From Pelagimonas sp. (GTDB taxonomy: Bacteria > Pseudomonadota > Alphaproteobacteria > Rhodobacterales > Rhodobacteraceae): a DNA stretch of 64,000 bases. A program made the translations under genes and the position numbers. Every line of letters begins with the position of its first letter. Position 1 is the stretch's first letter. Shown piece after piece: positions 53,256 through 61,998 of this stretch. Location of the stretch: assembly GCA_025210455.1 (NCBI GenBank), contig JAOARQ010000047.1, positions 180,896 through 244,895 on the forward strand. Direction: 5' to 3'. The notes beneath the pieces are model-generated. The model worked only from the letters and a program-made list of their open reading frames with translations, searched no databases and was not told the origin of the DNA.

Positions 53256-54259
53256 GCACGGCGACCGACGTAACCGAAAAATCCCCCCTTTCGGGGCTGG
53301 GGGATTCAGGCGCCTATCAAAAGATCCTCGCTTTCGCGAGTCTGATTGTCCTGCTGATCGGCTTTTCCATCGCTTCGCCGAACTTCATGCAAACCTCTAA
53401 TATGATTGCGATTTTGCAGGCCACTTCGGTGAATGGTGTTCTGGCTGTGGCCGCGACGCTGGTGATTATCACTGGTGGTATTGATCTGTCGGTGGGCACT
53501 TTGATGACCTTTTGCGCCGTGATCGCCGGTGTGGTTCTGACCTATCTGGGCATGCCTCTTTTGCTGGGCGTGGCGGCTGCGATTGCGGCAGGGGCGTTCT
53601 GCGGTCTGTGTTCGGGCACCTTTGTGACAAAGATGAAGATCCCGCCCTTCATTGCCACCCTTGGTATGATGCTGATCCTCAAGGGGTTGTCGCTGGTCAT
53701 TTCGGGCACCCGCCCGATCTATTTCAACGACACCCCCGGATTTGACCAGATTTCACGCGGGTCGCTAATTGGCAAGGTTTTCCCGGCACTGCCGATCCCG
53801 AACGGGGTGCTGATCCTGTTCCTGGTGGCAGCGGCGGCGGCCTATATCCTGAGCAAAACTGTGCTGGGGCGCTATACCTTTGCCCTTGGCTCTAACGAAG
53901 AGGCGGTGCGCCTGTCCGGTGTAAACACCGACCGTTGGAAAATGCGCATCTATGCGCTGGCGGGGGGGATCTGCGGCATTGGCGGCATCCTGATCGCATC
54001 GCGTCTGAATTCAGCTCAGCCGGCACTTGGCCTTGGCTATGAATTAGAGGCCATCGCGGCGGTTGTCATCGGCGGCACATCCCTCTCCGGGGGTCGGGGC
54101 ACCATTCTGGGCACGCTGATCGGGGCGCTGATCATGGCGGTGCTAACCAACGGGCTGCGCGTTCTTTCCGTGGCGCAGGAATGGCAGACCGTCGTCACCG
54201 GCGCGATCATCATTCTGGCGGTCTATGCCGATATGGTGCGGCGCAAGAAATCGGGCTGA
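53252..54259 (+). CDS. Sugar ABC transporter permease (RbsC type)
   Basis: Inner-membrane channel of the importer, 335 residues with about eight to ten hydrophobic segments. It shows the family's [20 protein letters not shown] (about 71-90), which includes the GGIDLSVG motif. [20 protein letters not shown] acts as the cytoplasmic loop contacting the ATPase, and [19 protein letters not shown] follows near the C-terminus. The start at 53252 overlaps the ATPase stop (ATGA). One permease gene is enough because such channels are homodimers. Confidence 0.92.
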   Translation: MSTATDVTEKSPLSGLGDSGAYQKILAFASLIVLLIGFSIASPNFMQTSNMIAILQATSVNGVLAVAATLVIITGGIDLSVGTLMTFCAVIAGVVLTYLGMPLLLGVAAAIAAGAFCGLCSGTFVTKMKIPPFIATLGMMLILKGLSLVISGTRPIYFNDTPGFDQISRGSLIGKVFPALPIPNGVLILFLVAAAAAYILSKTVLGRYTFALGSNEEAVRLSGVNTDRWKMRIYALAGGICGIGGILIASRLNSAQPALGLGYELEAIAAVVIGGTSLSGGRGTILGTLIGALIMAVLTNGLRVLSVAQEWQTVVTGAIIILAVYADMVRRKKSG

Positions 54260-54329
54260 TGCCTGACGAGAGGCCACTCTCGCAATCAGAACTACACAAC
54301 AAAGTATGTCCAACTTGGAGGAGAAGATC

Positions 54330-55277
54330 ATGCTATCACGTCGTTTTATTCTGGGGGCGCTCAGTGCCGCCGTCATGAGCGGGCCAGCTTCAATGGCCAT
54401 GGCTCAGGATGAACTCTATATTCCGCTGGTCTCCAAAGGGTTCCAGCACCAGTTCTGGCAGGCGGTGAAATCCGGCGCAGAGCAGGCAGCCGAAGAATAC
54501 GGGGTGCGCATCACCTTTGAAGGCCCTGACAATGAAACCATGGTCGACCGTCAGATTGATATGCTGGCCGCGGCGCTGGCCAACAATCCGGCTGCTCTGG
54601 GCTTTGCCGCGCTTGATAGCCAGGCTGCGATCCCATTGCTGCGTCAGGCCAACGAAGCGGGCATTCCAGTGGTGGCCTTTGACAGCGGCGTCGACAGTGA
54701 CATTCCGGTGTCAACCGCAACCACCGACAACGCACTGGCCGCAGGCATGGCGGCTGATAAAATGGCCGAGCTGATCGGCGGCAAAGGCAAGGTTGCCGTT
54801 GTGGCGCACGACCAGACCAGCCGCACCGGCATTGACCGCCGTGATGGGTTTGTGAACCGCATCAACGAAAAATATCCTGATATTGAAGTGGTTACAGTGC
54901 AATATGGTCAGGGCGACCACCTGAAATCGACCGAAGTGACCAAGGCCATTCTGACCGCCAATCCCGATCTGAACGGTATCTTTGGCACCAACGAAGGCTC
55001 TGCGATTGGCGTTGTGAACGGCGTGCAGGAACTGGGCACTCAGGGTCTGGTGATCATCGGATATGACAGCGGCAAGGCGCAGACAGATGCGATCCGCAGC
55101 GGGCTGATGGCAGGCGCAATCACGCAGAACCCTGTTGGCATCGGCTATGAAACCGTAAAGGCGGCGGTCATGGCGATCAAAGGCGAAGAGGTGCCGTCGC
55201 TGGTCGACACGGGCTTCTACTACTATGACGCGGCCAATATCGACGATCCTAAAATTCAGGCCGTGCTGTACGATTGA
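54330..55277 (+). CDS. Sugar ABC transporter periplasmic binding protein (RbsB type)
   Basis: Binds the sugar in the periplasm. The 315-residue protein begins MLSRRFILGALSAAVMSG, a signal with a twin-arginine-like SRRFIL, so Tat export is possible; cleavage is likely after AMA near 27. The periplasmic-binding fold type I shows FQHQFWQAVKSGAEQAAEEY, VAFDSGVDSDIPVSTATTDN and NAVAIGV-like NEGSAIGVVNGV. GGAGGAG lies 6 bp before the ATG, supporting this start over an upstream one at 54306. The gene ends 21 bp before a strong terminator. Confidence 0.92.
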   Translation: MLSRRFILGALSAAVMSGPASMAMAQDELYIPLVSKGFQHQFWQAVKSGAEQAAEEYGVRITFEGPDNETMVDRQIDMLAAALANNPAALGFAALDSQAAIPLLRQANEAGIPVVAFDSGVDSDIPVSTATTDNALAAGMAADKMAELIGGKGKVAVVAHDQTSRTGIDRRDGFVNRINEKYPDIEVVTVQYGQGDHLKSTEVTKAILTANPDLNGIFGTNEGSAIGVVNGVQELGTQGLVIIGYDSGKAQTDAIRSGLMAGAITQNPVGIGYETVKAAVMAIKGEEVPSLVDTGFYYYDAANIDDPKIQAVLYD

Positions 55278-55298
55278 TACGACCTGAGAAACCGTCAG

Positions 55299-55330
55299 AA
55301 AGACCCGCCCCATTGGCGGGTCTTTTTCTA
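55299..55330. terminator. Intrinsic terminator between the importer and anti-sigma genes
   Basis: AAAGACCCGCC and GGCGGGTCTTT form a perfect 11-bp stem with a 5-base loop, followed by TTCTATTT. It lies between convergent genes and the A/T ends of the stem would let it work in both directions. Confidence 0.88.
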
Positions 55331-55343
55331 TTTCACCATCAAG

Positions 55344-56090
55344 CTAGATCTGCATCCCCTTAAAGGTGGCAGACATCCGTGAGATCAGTTCAGAGTCCTG
55401 CCCGCCAATCAGGATATAGTCATAACCGCTTTGCGCCCAACGCGCGGCGCTCAGCCCCTCCATCCGGGCCAGTTCAGGCGCGCCGCCCTGCCCGCGCTTG
55501 TCAGACCGGATGATGCAAAGCGCTACCGGGTCGCCGGTGCTGGTCAGAAACGCCAGCTGTATCAAAGGGCGCCCCTCAAAGCTGAGAACCTGCGCGCGGG
55601 TGTATTGCACATCTGGAAAAAGCCCCAGATCGCTGAGCGTCAAAGATTTGCCAATCGCCGCGCCGACACGATCTAACTCGGCCTGCTGCGCTTCAGGCCC
55701 GGATTGGATATGCGACAGGGTGCTTGTGGAATAAAGCGCCTGATAGGCGGCAACATATTCCGCCCAACCCTGCAAGGGCGCATTGCGCGATGATCCAATC
55801 GCAATGCCCAGCACCAGCGCCGCCGCAACGGATGCCGCACAAAGCCCAGCCCAGGGCCAGGACCAGCGGCGACCGGGCAAAGTTGTTGCCAATGGCACAA
55901 TCACCTGATCCGGGGCCAGATCCGCAAAGGCAGCTTTCAGTGCCGCGTGATCCAGCGCCAAAGCATCCAGCCGTGCCTGCAGTGCCGGATCTTCGATCCG
56001 TGCGGCCTCAATTGCATCGCTGGGGGCAAAATCGGCTTCGCCATCCAAATAGGCCACCAGCTCTTCATCGCTGAAGTATCTATCCTGCAT
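55344..56090 (-). CDS. Membrane-anchored anti-sigma factor
   Basis: Probably holds the ECF sigma factor encoded just upstream inactive at the membrane. The 248-residue protein has an acidic N-terminal domain typical of anti-sigma factors (FSDEELVAYLDGE, about 6-18) but no HxxxCxxC zinc motif. One membrane segment lies at about 76-97 (GLCAASVAAALVLGIAIG). A periplasmic domain of about 150 residues follows, containing SFEGRPLIQLAFL and YDYILIGGQDSELI. The ATG at 56090 is chosen because an upstream extension would only run through the sigma gene. It overlaps that gene by 11 bp. Confidence 0.82.
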   Translation of the reverse strand: MQDRYFSDEELVAYLDGEADFAPSDAIEAARIEDPALQARLDALALDHAALKAAFADLAPDQVIVPLATTLPGRRWSWPWAGLCAASVAAALVLGIAIGSSRNAPLQGWAEYVAAYQALYSTSTLSHIQSGPEAQQAELDRVGAAIGKSLTLSDLGLFPDVQYTRAQVLSFEGRPLIQLAFLTSTGDPVALCIIRSDKRGQGGAPELARMEGLSAARWAQSGYDYILIGGQDSELISRMSATFKGMQI

Positions 56091-56613
56091 CGCGTGCCCC
56101 TTTTCTCTGCCCCAGTTTCTGAGACAGGTTCGTGCGTGCTGCCGCAAGGCGGCTCATGACGGTTCCCACCGGAACGTCCAAAATCATCGCCGCATCGCGA
56201 TAACTGTGCCCTTCAACATAGACAAGCACCACCGTCTGACGCTGTGCTTCGGGCAGATGCAGTACCGCCTGCAACAATTCACGCCGTTCGGCTTTCATTT
56301 CAGCGGATTGGCGGGGATCGACAATCTCAACCAAATCAATCCCGACCAATCCATTGCCGCGCCGCACCTTTTGACGGCGCATTTCAGACACCCATAGATT
56401 ATGGGCGATACGAAAAATCCAGCGATCCAGTTTGGTATCAGGTTCAAACTGATCCGCCCGTTCAATCGCCCGCAGCGATGCCGCCTGCGCCAGATCATCC
56501 GCTTCGTTCCGAGACCCCGTCAGCGACAGCGCATAGCGCCAGATGCGCGGGTAGACCTTGGTCACGCCGTCGCGCAGCGCTGTACGGTGGAAACTGGGAT
56601 CTCGGTCTGCCAT
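56080..56613 (-). CDS. ECF-family RNA polymerase sigma factor
   Basis: Directs RNA polymerase to stress or envelope promoters. The 177-residue protein has region 2 at about 20-85 (YPRIWRYALSLTGSRNEADD, then WIFRIAHNLWVSEMRRQ) and region 4 at about 115-165 (LHLPEAQRQTVVLVYVEG, then YRDAAMILDVPVGTVMSRL). It overlaps the anti-sigma gene by 11 bp and follows the cytochrome gene after 4 bp. The cytochrome and YceI genes are therefore likely both partners and targets. Confidence 0.92.
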   Translation of the reverse strand: MADRDPSFHRTALRDGVTKVYPRIWRYALSLTGSRNEADDLAQAASLRAIERADQFEPDTKLDRWIFRIAHNLWVSEMRRQKVRRGNGLVGIDLVEIVDPRQSAEMKAERRELLQAVLHLPEAQRQTVVLVYVEGHSYRDAAMILDVPVGTVMSRLAAARTNLSQKLGQRKGARDAG

Positions 56614-56617
56614 GCGC

Positions 56618-57031
56618 CTACCCCTGCGCTGCGTCGTGCAGATAGGCGATCAGATCAACGATGTCCTTTTCCTTTTTCAGGCCCTTGAATGACATCTTGT
56701 TGCCCGGCACCGTTCCTTTGGGATCTGTCAGAAAGGCTGTCAGGGTTTCCACATCCCAGACCAGCCCGGATTCAGACAGGGATTTGGAATATTTGAACTT
56801 TTCCACACCACCCGCTGAGGCCCCGACAATCCCGTACAGGGACGGCCCGGTCTTGTTCTTACCTTCTTTCACCGTGTGGCAGGCCTTGCATTTCTTAAAG
56901 ACCTTTTTGCCTTTTTTCACATCCCCGGTGATTTCCATTGTGGCGGCGGGGGTGGCCTGATCTTGGGCCTGTGCAATCATGGGCAGGGTCAGCGCCGCAA
57001 CAAGGGCGACGGGACGAAACAGATTTTGCAT
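56618..57031 (-). CDS. Periplasmic class I cytochrome c
   Basis: A small electron carrier of 137 residues. A Sec signal peptide (MQNLFRPVALVAALTLPMIA, cleavage after AQA near 22) is followed by the haem site CKACH at about 49-53. The distal Met lies in VPGNKMSFKGLKKEKD at about 106-121. GPSLYGIVG and the C-terminal DLIAYLHDAA helix fit the cytochrome c2/c550 class. The ATG at 57031 is chosen at the signal peptide. Lys-rich surface patches suggest docking to an acidic partner. It lies between YceI and the ECF sigma gene. Confidence 0.93.
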   Translation of the reverse strand: MQNLFRPVALVAALTLPMIAQAQDQATPAATMEITGDVKKGKKVFKKCKACHTVKEGKNKTGPSLYGIVGASAGGVEKFKYSKSLSESGLVWDVETLTAFLTDPKGTVPGNKMSFKGLKKEKDIVDLIAYLHDAAQG

Positions 57032-57078
57032 TTCAGTTTTCCTGGCTGGCGCGCCCAATTGGGCGCGCGGTTGCTGGG

Positions 57079-57660
57079 TTACTTTTCAAACACCATACGA
57101 ATTGAGACAGGGGTTACACGGGTGATGCCCGAAAGCTTGGCCAGCTCTTTCAGCTTATCAATGCCGCCGTCGATGCCCAGATCAGCGGTAGAGAGCATGA
57201 TAAAATCAGAGGTGGTCACCAGCACGCGATTTTCGCCAAGACGAGCGACCAGCATTTCCGCTTCGATATCGGCTGTCACACTGCCCAAGGCCAGCACACC
57301 TTCGAAATCGGTCAGAGTGGTCTCACCCACCGCAAGCGCTGTGACCTCATCCATGTCAACTTCGCCGCTGAGCGTGGCCATTGCCGCATTGCCGAACACA
57401 TGCCGGCCCATACGTTCGTTGCGAATGTCGATATAGGTTTCGACCGATGCCAGATCAATTTTGATCTCAACCGCGCCTTCGCCATTCACCGTGCCACTGA
57501 CATCCTCAAAATGATGCACCTCACCGGCAACATTCTTTTTGATCGAGCCAAAAGCAACCGAGCTTTCATCCGCAACGGATGTCCAACCGCCGTGACCATC
57601 AGCAAAAACTGCAGTGGCCGATACGGCGCAGATCGCAGCATATGTAAAAAGTTTGTTCAT
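57079..57660 (-). CDS. YceI-family periplasmic protein
   Basis: YceI proteins are lipocalin-like carriers of isoprenoid quinones or other lipids and are often induced by stress. The 193-residue product has a Sec signal (MNKLFTYAAICAVSATAVFA, cleavage near 20). The beta-barrel begins WTSVADESSVAFGSIKKN, with VETYIDIRNERMGRHVFGN (about 87-105) as the family hallmark. The ATG at 57660 follows GGGAGGA at about 7-8 bp; the longer upstream frame has no signal and is not used. It heads the ECF operon, 24 bp after an inverted repeat. Confidence 0.9.
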   Translation of the reverse strand: MNKLFTYAAICAVSATAVFADGHGGWTSVADESSVAFGSIKKNVAGEVHHFEDVSGTVNGEGAVEIKIDLASVETYIDIRNERMGRHVFGNAAMATLSGEVDMDEVTALAVGETTLTDFEGVLALGSVTADIEAEMLVARLGENRVLVTTSDFIMLSTADLGIDGGIDKLKELAKLSGITRVTPVSIRMVFEK

Positions 57661-57683
57661 CAAGAGATCCTCCCAAGTCAGTC

Positions 57684-57699
57684 GGAACGATGTCGTTCC
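57684..57699. promoter_or_regulatory. Inverted repeat upstream of yceI, possible ECF promoter or operator
   Basis: GGAACGA-TG-TCGTTCC is a perfect 7-bp inverted repeat 24 bp upstream of the yceI start. It contains GGAAC, the -35 core typical of many ECF sigma factors, on both strands. I could not find a convincing -10 at 16-17 bp. The 224 bp from here to the next gene contain one more repeat, GGTGCT-CTTGA-AGCACC (57794-57810), of unclear use. Confidence 0.45.
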
Positions 57700-57924
57700 A
57701 AAATATACAACGCGCGGATCCGGAAAATTATATGGACCGCAGCTAAAAAAAATTTTCTTCGGTTGGGATACTGCGCGCACGGTGAAGGAAACGGGTGCTC
57801 TTGAAGCACCTAAAACCCCTTTTTCAACGGCACCCAAACAACCGCCGCCAGCTAAACACGGCTGATGTCCTCCACAAACAGCTAACGTGTGTGTGAAAGC
57901 CGGGGAAGTCTCGCGATTTATTGG

Positions 57925-58440
57925 TTACAGTGCGAAACTCTTCACGATCGCCCAGTCTTCGATTGGCACAGTCTGGCTAGACCGAACAAGATGCATGACC
58001 TCAAACCGCATCAAACTGCCTACAAACGCCTCGGCCTCAGCTGTTTGAACCTCGGGGCTCAAATCACCATAGGCCAGACTGATGTGGGGCTGAAATTCGC
58101 GCGGCACCTGCGAAACCGGGAGATCATTGCAGAGGGCGGTTTGCAGATCTTGAAGGGCTGCGGGCGACTCAAGGTTGAGATAAAGCGATTTATAATAGCT
58201 GTCCCCGGTTTCGACCTCGGTCACCATCAAATCGTACGGGGCAAACCGACCCGAAAAGCGCGCCATAATCTCTGCCAGCGCGGCTTCTTTGCCCGCGATA
58301 TCCCCAAGAAGTGTCACATGGGGCACAAAGGATGGGGTGCCATTCTTTCGGGCAAAATCGCGCACACAAGTGCTTAGCCGCGTCAGCTGTGGCTCTTGCG
58401 GGACCAGCCAGATTGAATAGCCTGCAGTTTCCGTTGTCAT
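57925..58440 (-). CDS. 2H phosphoesterase (cyclic phosphodiesterase / 2',5'-RNA ligase-like)
   Basis: Two His motifs define the 2H superfamily, HVTLLGDI at about 42-49 and HISLAYGD at about 119-126. The 171-residue protein also has YSIWLVPQEPQLTRL at the N-terminus, typical of plant-type cyclic phosphodiesterase relatives that open ADP-ribose 1'',2''-cyclic phosphate or similar cyclic phosphates. The true substrate is unknown. The ATG at 58440 lies 3 bp after the LacI gene, so it is probably co-transcribed with that regulator. A TTG at 58446 would overlap it. Confidence 0.82.
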   Translation of the reverse strand: MTTETAGYSIWLVPQEPQLTRLSTCVRDFARKNGTPSFVPHVTLLGDIAGKEAALAEIMARFSGRFAPYDLMVTEVETGDSYYKSLYLNLESPAALQDLQTALCNDLPVSQVPREFQPHISLAYGDLSPEVQTAEAEAFVGSLMRFEVMHLVRSSQTVPIEDWAIVKSFAL

Positions 58441-58442
58441 CG

Positions 58443-59456
58443 TCAATGCGATCCTCTTGAAATGAATGTCGGCGGGATCATCACGACCTCGCCGGGTTTA
58501 TCTGGGTGATCCAGACGCTCTGTCAGCATGCGAAGAATCTGCGAAACAGTCTGATCCATATCGTTGCGCACCGTAGACAGGTTCAGGCTTGGCCATCCTG
58601 CCATCGCAATGTCATCAAACCCGACAATAGAGAGGTCTTCCGGCACGCGCAGAGCGTATTTCTCTCGCGCGGCTGCAATCGCCCCCAACGCCATAGCATC
58701 ATTGGCGCAAAACACCCCATCCAACTGATCACCCCCTGCCAGCAGGCCTCCAAGCGCCTTATAGCCACCTTCATAGCTGTAATCAGAATGGATCACCTTC
58801 ACGGGGTTCAGCCCCGCCTGCGCCAAAGCGGCTTCAAACCCGGCACGACGTTCGCGGTCAGACGACAGGTTTTGCAGGCCGCCAAGATAGGCCAGTTTGC
58901 CTCTGCCCTTTTTCAGCAGCTGCGCAACCGCCAGACCCGCGCCCTGCATATTGTCGCAACAGACGCAATCGACACGATCCACATCCAGTACACGCCCGGA
59001 AACGATCAATGGAATGTTCAGTTTTGCGCAGTGGGTGGCCACCGATTCGTCCACGCTGCCCCCGCGCAGAATCAGCGCATCCAGAGGATAGGCCAGAACA
59101 TCCAATATCTGAGCCTCTGAGATCTGCGCCGCACCTTCCAGAACCACAGGCCACTTTCCAAGCGCCTGCAACCCACGCATCAGCTTTGCCAGAATTTCAC
59201 TGTCGTAGTGGTTCACCAAATCCCCGGTGACAATCGCCACAAGATTGGATCGTCCACGGCTTTGCAACCCTGCCGCCAGCGCATTGGGGCGATAGCCAAG
59301 TTGCTCTGAAACCTGAAGAATTCTCTTCTTCTTGTCTTCATCCAGCGGCGCGCCAGGCGTAAAGGCCCGTGACACTGCCGAACGCGACACACCTGCGGCC
59401 TGCGCCACTTCTTTCGCTGTTACGCGCCGGGATTTGACATCTTTGAAAGGGCTCAT
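58443..59456 (-). CDS. LacI-family transcriptional regulator
   Basis: Probable repressor of the divergent ABC importer. The 337-residue protein has the LacI helix-turn-helix and hinge at about 11-65 (TAKEVAQAAGVSRSAVSRAF, then LGYRPNALAAGLQSR). A periplasmic-binding-type effector domain follows, with LVAIVTGDLVNHYDSEIL, DGVFCANDAMALGAIAAA and SIVGFDDIAMAGWPSLNLST. A sugar, polyol or phosphate ester is the expected effector. A perfect 16-bp palindrome with the central CG usual for this family lies in the divergent promoter region. Confidence 0.93.
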   Translation of the reverse strand: MSPFKDVKSRRVTAKEVAQAAGVSRSAVSRAFTPGAPLDEDKKKRILQVSEQLGYRPNALAAGLQSRGRSNLVAIVTGDLVNHYDSEILAKLMRGLQALGKWPVVLEGAAQISEAQILDVLAYPLDALILRGGSVDESVATHCAKLNIPLIVSGRVLDVDRVDCVCCDNMQGAGLAVAQLLKKGRGKLAYLGGLQNLSSDRERRAGFEAALAQAGLNPVKVIHSDYSYEGGYKALGGLLAGGDQLDGVFCANDAMALGAIAAAREKYALRVPEDLSIVGFDDIAMAGWPSLNLSTVRNDMDQTVSQILRMLTERLDHPDKPGEVVMIPPTFISRGSH

Positions 59457-59543
59457 TGTCGGGTCTCATCCAAAGGGCAGGCTTGTGCCTTCAATATCCA
59501 AAATTTTTAGACACGTCATAAAGGTGTCATTTCGTGCCGCTAA

Positions 59544-59559
59544 GTGAACACGTGTTCAC
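59544..59559. promoter_or_regulatory. LacI-type operator upstream of the ABC importer
   Basis: GTGAACACGTGTTCAC is a perfect 16-bp palindrome with a central CG pair, 32 bp before the ATPase start and 87 bp from the lacI start. This form is typical for LacI-family operators. It could control both directions. Confidence 0.85.
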
Positions 59560-59591
59560 AGCACTCCTAGCAGACTTTTGAAAGAAGCAAA

Positions 59592-60764
59592 ATGAACCTT
59601 GCGCCCGCGACACCCCACACCACTGCAACCAAACTCGGGGCAGAAATCCAGCTGCGCCAGCTGCGCGTGGGGTATGCGGAACAAGATGTGCTGTCTCACA
59701 TCAATCTGGATGTCAAAGCCGGGGAATTCATCGCGCTGCTGGGGGCATCGGGCTGTGGCAAGACCACGCTGCTGCGCGCACTGGCTGGGTTCGTTCCGGT
59801 GCGGGGCGGATCAATTTCTGTCAATGATCAGGACATGAGCACCACCGCCCCCGAACAGCGGGGCATGGCGATGATGTTCCAATCCTATGCACTGTGGCCG
59901 CATATGAATGTGGCGCAGAACATCGGGTATGGGCTAAAGCTGCGTAAAATGAACAAAGCGCGCATCACCGCGCGCGTGCAGGATATGGCGCAGCTGGTTG
60001 GATTGGGCGAACTGATCCATCGGAAAATCAGCGCCCTGTCTGGCGGGCAGCGCCAGCGGGTGGCCTTGGCGCGGGCGCTGGCAATTGATCCCCCTGTGCT
60101 GCTGCTGGATGAGCCGCTCTCAAATCTTGATGCTGGTATTCGCGCCACCATGCGCCACGAAATTCGCAGCCTGCAGCAGCGGCTGGGTTTGACCACCGTG
60201 CTGGTGACCCATGACCGCGAAGAGGCCATGTCAATGGCGGATCGCGTGGTGATCCTGAATCAGGGCCGGATTGCTCAGGTTGGCACCCCCGAAGAGGTGT
60301 TTCACACCCCCGCCAGCCCCTATGTCGCCCGCTTCATGGGCGCCGGGAATGCGCTGCAAGGGCATGTGCAGCTGAGATCTGGCAGCATTGAACTAACGCT
60401 GGATGGCCAGAACAGCACGCTGCCGCTGGCTGAGGGTAATGTCGCCGGGGTTCACTTCCCAAATCCACAGGATGGGTCGGTAGACATATTGTTTCACAGT
60501 GATGCCGCATCTCTTGGGGTGCCGTCGGACAACAGCCTGACCCTGCCCGGAACTGTGGTTCAGCACTCATATCTGGGATCGGTCTATCGCCATGAGATTC
60601 AGGTCGGGCAGACCCGGATCATGGCGGACCATCCTCAAAAAATGCCCATCGGCGCGATTGTCGATGTCAGCGTACCGGCCACGGCCCTTCGTCTGTTTCC
60701 TGCAAAGTCCCAGACAGCCGTGACCGGTGAAAAAGCGGCGGACCATGCCGCACCACTCCTCTGA
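59592..60764 (+). CDS. ABC transporter ATP-binding protein (FbpC/PotA/AfuC type)
   Basis: Energises the importer encoded by the next three genes. The 390-residue protein has Walker A GASGCGKTTLLRAL (about 52-65), the Q-loop MMFQSYALWPHMNVAQNIGY and the signature ISALSGGQRQRVALARAL. Walker B is VLLLDEPLSNLDAG and the switch His lies in LVTHDREEAMSMAD. A C-terminal TOBE domain of about 130 residues follows. AAGAAGCAAA precedes the ATG and a LacI-type operator lies 32 bp upstream. LacI control suggests a carbon source rather than iron as cargo. Confidence 0.92.
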   Translation: MNLAPATPHTTATKLGAEIQLRQLRVGYAEQDVLSHINLDVKAGEFIALLGASGCGKTTLLRALAGFVPVRGGSISVNDQDMSTTAPEQRGMAMMFQSYALWPHMNVAQNIGYGLKLRKMNKARITARVQDMAQLVGLGELIHRKISALSGGQRQRVALARALAIDPPVLLLDEPLSNLDAGIRATMRHEIRSLQQRLGLTTVLVTHDREEAMSMADRVVILNQGRIAQVGTPEEVFHTPASPYVARFMGAGNALQGHVQLRSGSIELTLDGQNSTLPLAEGNVAGVHFPNPQDGSVDILFHSDAASLGVPSDNSLTLPGTVVQHSYLGSVYRHEIQVGQTRIMADHPQKMPIGAIVDVSVPATALRLFPAKSQTAVTGEKAADHAAPLL

Positions 60765-60781
60765 GCCTTTGGAGAAACACC

Positions 60782-61924
60782 ATGAATTCCAAAATTGCAA
60801 ACCTTTTTGGGTCAGCCGCCATTGCTATGGCCGCCGCCAGCGCGGCGCAGGCTGACAATGTTCTCAACGTGGCCTCTGGTGGCAGCCAGAACATGGTTGA
60901 TTATGTCACCGACTATCTCGGCCCGCTGTTCGAAGAACAAAACCCCGGCTGGACAGTGAATGTCGTGGGCACAGGCCCCGGCAATGCTGGCAGCCAGGCC
61001 ATTCTGGAAAAGATCAAAGCACAGGCCGGAAACGACGCATGGGACACTGACGTTGTTGTCATGACCCAGCTGAAAACCGGTGAAATGGTCACCGAAGGTC
61101 TGTTGCAGAAATATGTTGCCGACATCGAAACCGGCAAGCTGGCAACGCGCGATACCGCAAAGACAGCCCTGGGCACCGATGTGACCGGCTATGTCATGCC
61201 AATGTTCCACAGCCAGACCGCCATCGCCTATAACCCTGATCTGGTCACAAACCCGCCAGCCAGCTTTGATGATCTCAAAACCTGGACCGCAGAACACAAA
61301 GGCGCCTTTGGTTATAACGGCATCAAGAACGGCATGTCCGGCGTCGCCTTCACTGCCGCCTGGATGTATGCCTATGCGGGCAACACCGAACAGCTGATGA
61401 ACGGCCCCTATGATCCAGAGCTGAAAAACAGCTGGGATCAGGCGCTGGAAGATCTCAAAGCCTTCAATGAAAACGTGACCTTCACACCCGGCAATGCCGG
61501 TACGCTGGACATGATGAACCGCGGTGAAATCGTGATGGGGCCGGTCTGGGTCGACATGTTCTATACATGGCAGGCAGATGGCCGCCTGAACCCGAACCTG
61601 AAACTGCTGCTGCCCGAACCCGGCATGCCCGGCCAGCCCTACTATTATGCGGTGCCTGCCAAAGCAGAAAACGCCGAAGCCGCGCGCAAGTTCATCGCGC
61701 TGGCCACCAGCCCAGAAGTGCAGGCCGAAGGCATCGTAAAGCGCTTTAACTGGTATCCCGGCATCGACGCCCAGCATGTGGAAACAGCGCTTGATAAAGA
61801 CGTCTGGGACAAGCTGTTCACCGATGTCACCCCACAGGATCTGGCTGCCAAAGGCAAACCTTTCCCGCTGGGTCCGTTCTTTGACGATATCCGTGAAGCA
61901 TATGAACAGAAGGTTTCCAACTAA
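60782..61924 (+). CDS. ABC transporter periplasmic substrate-binding protein (Fbp/Pot/Afu type)
   Basis: Binds the cargo of this importer. The 380-residue protein has a Sec signal (MNSKIANLFGSAAIAMAAAS, cleavage after AQA near 24) and a type II binding fold. Typical stretches are LFEEQNPGWTVNVVGTGPGN, AIAYNPDLVTNPPASFDDL, IVMGPVWVDMFYTWQ and YYYAVPAKAENAEAARKFI. The relatives include iron, polyamine, phosphonate and sugar-phosphate binders. The ligand cannot be told from sequence. The gene follows the ATPase after 17 bp with GGAG before the ATG. Confidence 0.87.
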   Translation: MNSKIANLFGSAAIAMAAASAAQADNVLNVASGGSQNMVDYVTDYLGPLFEEQNPGWTVNVVGTGPGNAGSQAILEKIKAQAGNDAWDTDVVVMTQLKTGEMVTEGLLQKYVADIETGKLATRDTAKTALGTDVTGYVMPMFHSQTAIAYNPDLVTNPPASFDDLKTWTAEHKGAFGYNGIKNGMSGVAFTAAWMYAYAGNTEQLMNGPYDPELKNSWDQALEDLKAFNENVTFTPGNAGTLDMMNRGEIVMGPVWVDMFYTWQADGRLNPNLKLLLPEPGMPGQPYYYAVPAKAENAEAARKFIALATSPEVQAEGIVKRFNWYPGIDAQHVETALDKDVWDKLFTDVTPQDLAAKGKPFPLGPFFDDIREAYEQKVSN

Positions 61925-61998
61925 ACCGCGTTGGTAGAAACCTTCGGTGCGGGCCAGCCCCACGCGGCCCGCACTTTCAATTCAGGGACGACCGAAAG

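Noticed and set aside
57794..57810. GGTGCT/AGCACC repeat as terminator of the 2H phosphoesterase gene
   Set aside because: A short stem more than 110 bp beyond the stop, with a poor tail on the minus strand. A later T-run lies on the other strand, where no gene ends.
60812..61963. 383-codon open frame on the minus strand
   Set aside because: Antisense to a binding protein with a clear signal peptide and fold pattern. No support for a second gene.
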